Shown in pieces: positions 7,123 through 9,096 of a stretch of 9,096 nucleotides of DNA. The first letter of the stretch is position 1; every line of letters starts with the position of its first letter. Origin of the DNA: Clostridia bacterium (GTDB lineage Bacteria; Bacillota; Clostridia; Christensenellales; Borkfalkiaceae); assembly GCA_900769545.1 (NCBI GenBank), contig CAAGGZ010000153.1, positions 1-9,096 on the forward strand, in the 5' to 3' direction. A program made the translations under genes and the position numbers. The notes under the pieces are model-generated. The model saw only the letters and a program-made list of their open reading frames with translations, searched no databases and was not told the DNA's origin.

Positions 7123-7151
7123 ATTATAATTCCAAATCGGAATTATGTCAA
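7123..7151 (-). promoter_or_regulatory. Consensus promoter of the coiled-coil/TM2 operon
   Basis: Read on the minus strand, a perfect TTGACA (7151-7146) and TATAAT (7128-7123) are exactly 17 bp apart, with +1 expected at about 7116. The spacer is almost entirely filled by one copy of the palindrome ATAATTCC-N5-GGAATTAT, and a second copy covers +1. Such a strong core promoter under two operators implies tight repression with high output when released. Confidence 0.9.
7126..7146. promoter_or_regulatory. Operator copy 2 (21-bp palindrome between -35 and -10)
   Basis: ATAATTCC-AAATC-GGAATTAT has the same arms as copy 1, centred 28 bp from it. It lies between the -35 and -10 boxes of the leftward promoter and upstream of the -10 box of the rightward XRE gene, so one bound dimer could repress both directions. 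Confidence 0.82.
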
Positions 7152-7164
7152 GTATTTTTTTGAA

Positions 7165-7170
7165 TATAAT
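7165..7170 (+). promoter_or_regulatory. Probable -10 box of the XRE regulator gene
   Basis: A perfect TATAAT lies 67 bp before the chosen start codon. No good -35 box is present at 16-18 bp upstream; that position falls in operator copy 2. The promoter is thus weak on paper and likely autoregulated. Confidence 0.5.
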
Positions 7171-7236
7171 TTAAAAAAATAGAAATAGAGGTGAATTTAG
7201 GTGAAAATAAGAAAGCAATCTTACGGAGGCGCAAAT

Positions 7237-7461
7237 ATGGTAGGACGGAATATAGAGAGATTGCGTAAAGAGCAAGGAATCAAACAAAAAGATTTTATAG
7301 CGAGGATTCAAGTGATGGGTTGCGATATGAATCCTACCAGTTATTCAAAATTGGAAGGACAAGTGCGTAGCGCAACAGACAGAGAGATTTTTGTGATTGC
7401 AAAAATTTTAGGTGTGACGATGGAAACTTTGTTTTTGAGCGATTCGATAGATGAAGAATAG
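7237..7461 (+). CDS. Small XRE-family transcriptional regulator
   Basis: This 74-residue protein is essentially one Cro/C1-type helix-turn-helix domain: NIERLRKEQGIKQKDFIARIQ (helices 1-2), then a region ending SYSKLEGQVR (recognition helix and following turn, about 35-44), and ILGVTMETLF (about 58-67). The slightly longer segment between helices 2 and 3 (VMGCDMNPT) is typical of a small XRE subfamily in Clostridia. I chose the ATG at 7237 because GGAGG lies 7 nt upstream. A GTG at 7201 is in frame with a weaker GAGGTG site and would add 12 residues. There is no effector or oligomerisation domain. It is transcribed away from the coiled-coil/TM2 operon, with twin palindromes between, and is the obvious candidate repressor of both. 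Confidence 0.9.
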   Translation: MVGRNIERLRKEQGIKQKDFIARIQVMGCDMNPTSYSKLEGQVRSATDREIFVIAKILGVTMETLFLSDSIDEE

Positions 7462-7471
7462 AGAATAAGAA

Positions 7472-7497
7472 AAGGCAACCGTTCAAGCGGTTGCCTT
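7472..7497. terminator. Terminator between the XRE gene and the GNAT remnant
   Basis: AAGGCAACCG and CGGTTGCCTT form a 10-bp stem with a 6-nt loop, starting 11 bp after the XRE stop codon. Downstream on the plus strand the T tract is interrupted (TTCATCTTTT). On the minus strand a TTTT follows directly. It probably acts in both directions between convergent genes. Confidence 0.8.
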
Positions 7498-7516
7498 CAT
7501 CTTTTATATCAAGGTT

Positions 7517-7699
7517 TTAAAGGGTTATCCAATATCGTTTTAAATTTGCCTTGTAATTTATGTCATCATAGACGTTTTTTTCATAAATACCGTCGCAGGC
7601 TTCTATGGTTTTCGCGCTGCCGATATTGTCCTCTAAACAGGTAATCAAAACTTTATCAAGATTTTGCGCGCGGCAAATGTCCAACGTTTTATGAAGCAT
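7517..7699 (-). pseudogene. C-terminal remnant of a GNAT acetyltransferase
   Basis: The reading frame encodes 60 residues matching only the last third of a GNAT N-acetyltransferase: KEMLHKTLDICR (counting codons just upstream of the ATG), KVLITCLEDNIGSAKTIEA, and the ending KRYWITL. The N-terminal part, including most of the acetyl-CoA loop, is absent. In the same frame an in-frame TAA lies eight codons upstream of the ATG, and there is no proper ribosome binding site (AAAGGAA abuts the ATG). In another frame just upstream, NIPNAHTQRK could be a frameshifted piece of the preceding segment. The usual Gly-Gly after SAKTIEA is Asp-Gly here. I read it as a decaying gene, lying 56 bp after the lipoprotein gene on the same strand. 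Confidence 0.7.
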
Positions 7700-7755
7700 T
7701 TCCTTTGCGTGTGAGCATTAGGGATATTGTAGTATATTTCATTACGGGGGAGTAA

Positions 7756-8253
7756 TCAATCTTCTTCAAATTGAACGTGTGTTACGTTTACTTTATCCAA
7801 TTTTACAAGGATGTAACGTTGATAGGGCGGCACTGCATCTCCGATACTTTGGCAGGAAAGGGGATGTACCATTTCATATTCGATTTCTAATTTCAAATCG
7901 TCTATCTCTATGTCGTCGAGTTTGATTTCACGCACATAATCACAAGTGAACGTATACAATGCGAGTATTTCCTTCGTGAAATCGACTGCAGGAGCAGAAG
8001 AATTAAAAATTTCATCAAATTCCGCTTGCGTGGTTATCAAAAACGTTCTTGAACGAGGAAGGCTTTGATCAGTGGTTAGGTTATTGCCTTGAACGTATAC
8101 GCCTCGCACGAGGTTGTTATCTGCAAATTCCTGTTTTATCCAATGGTCTACGTCATCGTAAAGCGTAGCGTGATATTGATTTATATTACAACTGATAAAA
8201 AAGGTGAAAAGTAACGTTAGAGTCAGTATCAGACAAAAAATTTTCTTCAACAT
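7756..8253 (-). CDS. Lipoprotein of unknown function
   Basis: The 165-residue product begins with a lysine pair, a long hydrophobic stretch (about 5-20) and FFISC, a plausible lipobox with the lipidated cysteine at residue 22, so it should be anchored on the outer face of the membrane. The mature part is acidic and beta-rich. The segment FLITTQAEFDEIF followed by VDFTKEILALYTF (about 71-104) vaguely recalls PrcB-like protein-stability domains, but I cannot assign a family. AAGGAG seven nt upstream supports the start. The gene has its own promoter with a palindrome over the -10 box and is followed only by the GNAT remnant. Confidence 0.82.
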   Translation of the reverse strand: MLKKIFCLILTLTLLFTFFISCNINQYHATLYDDVDHWIKQEFADNNLVRGVYVQGNNLTTDQSLPRSRTFLITTQAEFDEIFNSSAPAVDFTKEILALYTFTCDYVREIKLDDIEIDDLKLEIEYEMVHPLSCQSIGDAVPPYQRYILVKLDKVNVTHVQFEED

Positions 8254-8285
8254 ATAATTCTCCTTTTCCTATTTTGTTTCCATAC

Positions 8286-8316
8286 TAAGTATAGTATACT
8301 TATTAGTGTTTGTCAA
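8286..8316 (-). promoter_or_regulatory. Promoter of the lipoprotein gene with palindrome over -10
   Basis: TTGACA (8316-8311) and TATACT (8293-8288) on the minus strand are 17 bp apart, with a start near 8281 and a leader of about 28 nt. TAAGTATA-G-TATACTTA (8286-8302) is a perfect palindrome with 8-bp arms covering the -10 box, suggesting a repressor site, although AT-rich symmetry can arise by chance. Confidence 0.75.
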
Positions 8317-8378
8317 TATCAAAGAAAAAAACAAATTTTATTTTTTCAAAGAATTTTAAAAAACTCTGTCAAAAACGC

Positions 8379-8407
8379 TTGCATTTTTCAAAAAAATACA
8401 GTAATAT
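8379..8407 (+). promoter_or_regulatory. Probable promoter of the tRNA-Ser gene
   Basis: TTGCAT (8379-8384) and TAATAT (8402-8407) are 17 bp apart, about 14 bp before the mature 5' end of the tRNA. The match to consensus is moderate (4/6 in each box) but the spacing and position are right. Confidence 0.5.
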
Positions 8408-8420
8408 AAATAAGCACTTT

Positions 8421-8511
8421 GCAGAGATGTCTGAGTGGTTTAAGGAGCAAGATTGGAAATAGTGTGTAGGTCTGAAGCTTACCGGAGGTTCGAATCCTCT
8501 TCTCTGCGCCA
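8421..8511 (+). tRNA. tRNA-Ser(GGA), with tandem mismatches in the anticodon stem
   Basis: A class II tRNA is visible. The acceptor stem GCAGAGA/TCTCTGC is perfectly paired. The T arm is GGAGG-TTCGAAT-CCTCT. The long variable arm GTAGG-TCTGAAG-CTTAC is typical of tRNA-Ser. The discriminator is G and the CCA end is encoded (8509-8511). The anticodon loop TTGGAAA gives anticodon GGA (8455-8457), reading UCC/UCU serine codons. The anticodon stem CAAGA (8448-8452) faces TAGTG (8460-8464), leaving A-G and G-A mismatches at the second and third pairs from the loop; TCTTG would be fully paired. The gene has a promoter and terminator of its own. The mismatches make full function uncertain. Confidence 0.88.
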
Positions 8512-8513
8512 CA

Positions 8514-8545
8514 AAAAAAGCGTACCCAACAGGGTACGCTTTTTT
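8514..8545 (+). terminator. Terminator of the tRNA-Ser gene
   Basis: GCGTACCC-AACA-GGGTACGC gives an 8-bp perfect stem, extended by A6/T6, beginning three bases after the CCA end. The T-run (8540-8545) makes it a textbook intrinsic terminator. The symmetric A-run would allow action in the other direction too. Confidence 0.92.
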
Positions 8546-8547
8546 GT

Positions 8548-8845
8548 GTTGTGGACCGAAAATAGAAGAGGATTCGAGGGTGGGAGCTGCGAGCGAGAGC
8601 GAGCATTTTGCCCCCGAAAAGTACATTTCACTAAAAACTTAACGGCAAAACAAACGATTGATAATCGTTTGGCGGGGCGCGCCGCTAAAGGCGAGAATCC
8701 TCTTCTCGTAAAAGAGCTTAAAGAGCGTCCGAATTAACGGAGGTTCGCGCGAGGGAGCGAAAAAGGGAGAGAGGGAAAGAATCGGGAAGTTGGTCGCGAC
8801 CGACACTTTGGCTTTGCCAAACTCCTCTTCTCTGCGCCACAAAAA
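8548..8845. repeat. Non-coding region with scattered direct and inverted tRNA-Ser fragments
   Basis: This stretch of about 300 bp has no convincing gene but holds several pieces of the neighbouring tRNA-Ser. There is an inverted 14-nt copy of the T arm/acceptor strand (8564-8577 versus 8490-8503), preceded by TTGTGG (8549-8554), the reverse of the CCACAA end. There is a direct 13-nt copy (8695-8707 versus 8492-8504). A direct copy of the variable/T-arm segment with a 2-nt gap and two mismatches lies at 8727-8747 (versus 8470-8492). An exact 23-nt copy of the 3' end including CCA lies at 8823-8845 (versus 8495-8517). It could be a decayed second tRNA-Ser, a small element with tRNA-like inverted ends, or an attachment-site duplication. 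No integrase or transposase is seen. Confidence 0.65.
8651..8671. repeat. Perfect 21-bp palindrome within the tRNA-fragment region
   Basis: CAAACGATT-GAT-AATCGTTTG is an inverted repeat with 9-bp arms and a 3-nt centre. It is not followed by a T-run, so it is not an obvious terminator. It could be a protein site or a hairpin of the surrounding repeat region. Nearby is the self-complementary GGCGCGCC at 8676-8683. Confidence 0.5.
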
Positions 8846-8875
8846 GAACACACCCAACACGGGTGTGTCCTTTTT
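8841..8875. terminator. Second tRNA-type terminator, likely bidirectional
   Basis: ACACACCC-AACAC-GGGTGTGT forms an 8-bp stem flanked by AAAAAG and CTTTTT. It begins two bases past the CCA of the truncated tRNA copy, exactly like the terminator of the intact tRNA, and also has a CCCAACA loop region. On the minus strand it ends the reading frame that stops at 8895. Confidence 0.85.
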
Positions 8876-8894
8876 GTTAGAATTTCTATGCAGT

Positions 8895-9070
8895 TTATTT
8901 ATTAGGCGAATAGCAGTTGCAAGCCGCGCCGCTCGGCAAAAAGCCCGTGTCGGAGCACTTCTTGCAAGTAAATTGCGGCTGCAATTCCTGTTCGTTAATG
9001 CCAAGAGCTGTCAAAATTTTATTTCGTTCGGTAAGTAAATCTTGTTTTTGCGCAAGCAATTTAGGCAGGT
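8895..9070 (-). CDS. Partial ORF with a zinc-binding motif like the N-terminal part of DnaI/DnaC-type helicase loaders
   Basis: Reading leftward from the contig edge I obtain 57 residues ending at the TAA of 8897-8895. A charged helix (LLAQKQDLLTERNKIL) is followed by LGINEQELQPQFTCKKCSDTGFLP and a CNC pair, i.e. CxxC-x-DTG-x-CxC. In Clostridia DnaI/DnaC-like ATP-binding loaders this segment sits just before the AAA+ ATPase. Here the frame stops five residues after the last cysteine, so the ATPase domain is missing. Either the gene is truncated or this is another protein that ends in a zinc motif. The upstream part is off the contig, and the last bases border adapter sequence, so assembly error near 9070 is possible. 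A terminator lies 20 bp past the stop codon. Confidence 0.55.
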
Positions 9071-9096
9071 AGATCGGAAGAGCGTCGTGTAGGGAA
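9071..9096. other. Illumina TruSeq adapter sequence (contamination)
   Basis: The last 26 bases begin AGATCGGAAGAGCGTCGTGT and continue AGGGAA, identical to the start of the Illumina universal adapter read-through sequence. They are not genomic. They mark the physical end of the contig and mean the adjoining bases rest on reads that ran into adapter. Confidence 0.98.

Noticed and set aside
7201..7236. GTG start at 7201 for the XRE regulator
   Set aside because: The ATG at 7237 has the stronger and better spaced GGAGG, and the domain begins right after it; the longer form remains possible.
8369..8737. Open frames over and opposite the tRNA-Ser gene
   Set aside because: They translate tRNA and terminator sequence; typical false ORFs at tRNA loci.
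8495..8845. Integrated genomic island flanked by tRNA attachment sites
   Set aside because: The 23-nt repeats resemble attL/attR, but only 328 bp separates them and no integrase, excisionase or cargo is present; kept only as one explanation of the repeat cluster.
8639..9004. 121-codon minus-strand frame through the repeat region
   Set aside because: It crosses the terminator at 8841-8875 and the tRNA-derived fragments, and overlaps the better frame ending at 8895; Arg/Ala/Leu-rich with no domain.

Overview
The window looks like a contig from an uncultured Gram-positive anaerobe of the Clostridia (Bacillota). The reasons are AGGAGG-type ribosome binding sites, many near-consensus TTGACA/TATAAT promoters, compact intrinsic terminators, and the gene content: type III glutamine synthetase, a radical SAM/DUF4130 pair, a Na/Pi cotransporter with a PhoU-like tail, and a small Clostridia-type XRE regulator. 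The contig appears to be metagenomic or draft. It starts inside a gene, and its last 26 bases are Illumina TruSeq adapter sequence, not genome.

Layout. (1) 1-1902: type III glutamine synthetase (glnN, minus strand, 3' end off the window), with a perfect consensus promoter, a palindrome over its -35 box and a hairpin-rich leader. (2) 1949-4102: a minus-strand two-gene operon, a radical SAM protein followed by a DUF4130-type partner, with overlapping stop and start codons and a terminator. Its promoter is placed so that the mRNA should start exactly at the initiation codon (leaderless). (3) 4148-5980: divergent Na/phosphate symporter family gene with its own promoter, a possible 12-residue in-frame upstream ORF and a bidirectional terminator. 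(4) 6010-7497: a regulated membrane cassette. A two-TM coiled-coil protein and a TM2-domain protein are read leftward from a consensus promoter. Two copies of a 21-bp palindrome cover that promoter, and a small XRE regulator is read divergently. (5) 7517-8316: a 5'-truncated GNAT acetyltransferase remnant and an unknown lipoprotein gene with its own promoter. (6) 8379-8881: a tRNA-Ser(GGA) gene with an odd anticodon stem, its terminator, then about 300 bp containing several direct and inverted fragments of the same tRNA 3' end, ending in a second terminator. (7) 8895-9070: the C-terminal end of a reading frame resembling the N-terminal zinc-binding part of DnaI/DnaC-type helicase loaders, cut off by the contig end. 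(8) 9071-9096: adapter.

Working together: glnN assimilates ammonium. The radical SAM/DUF4130 pair is a conserved but uncharacterised module linked by family context to DNA repair or modification. The XRE regulator very probably controls itself and the divergent TM2/coiled-coil operon. The parts most worth following up are the XRE-controlled membrane cassette, the leaderless radical SAM start and the tRNA-derived repeat cluster. No CRISPR array, rRNA, transposase or integrase is visible.
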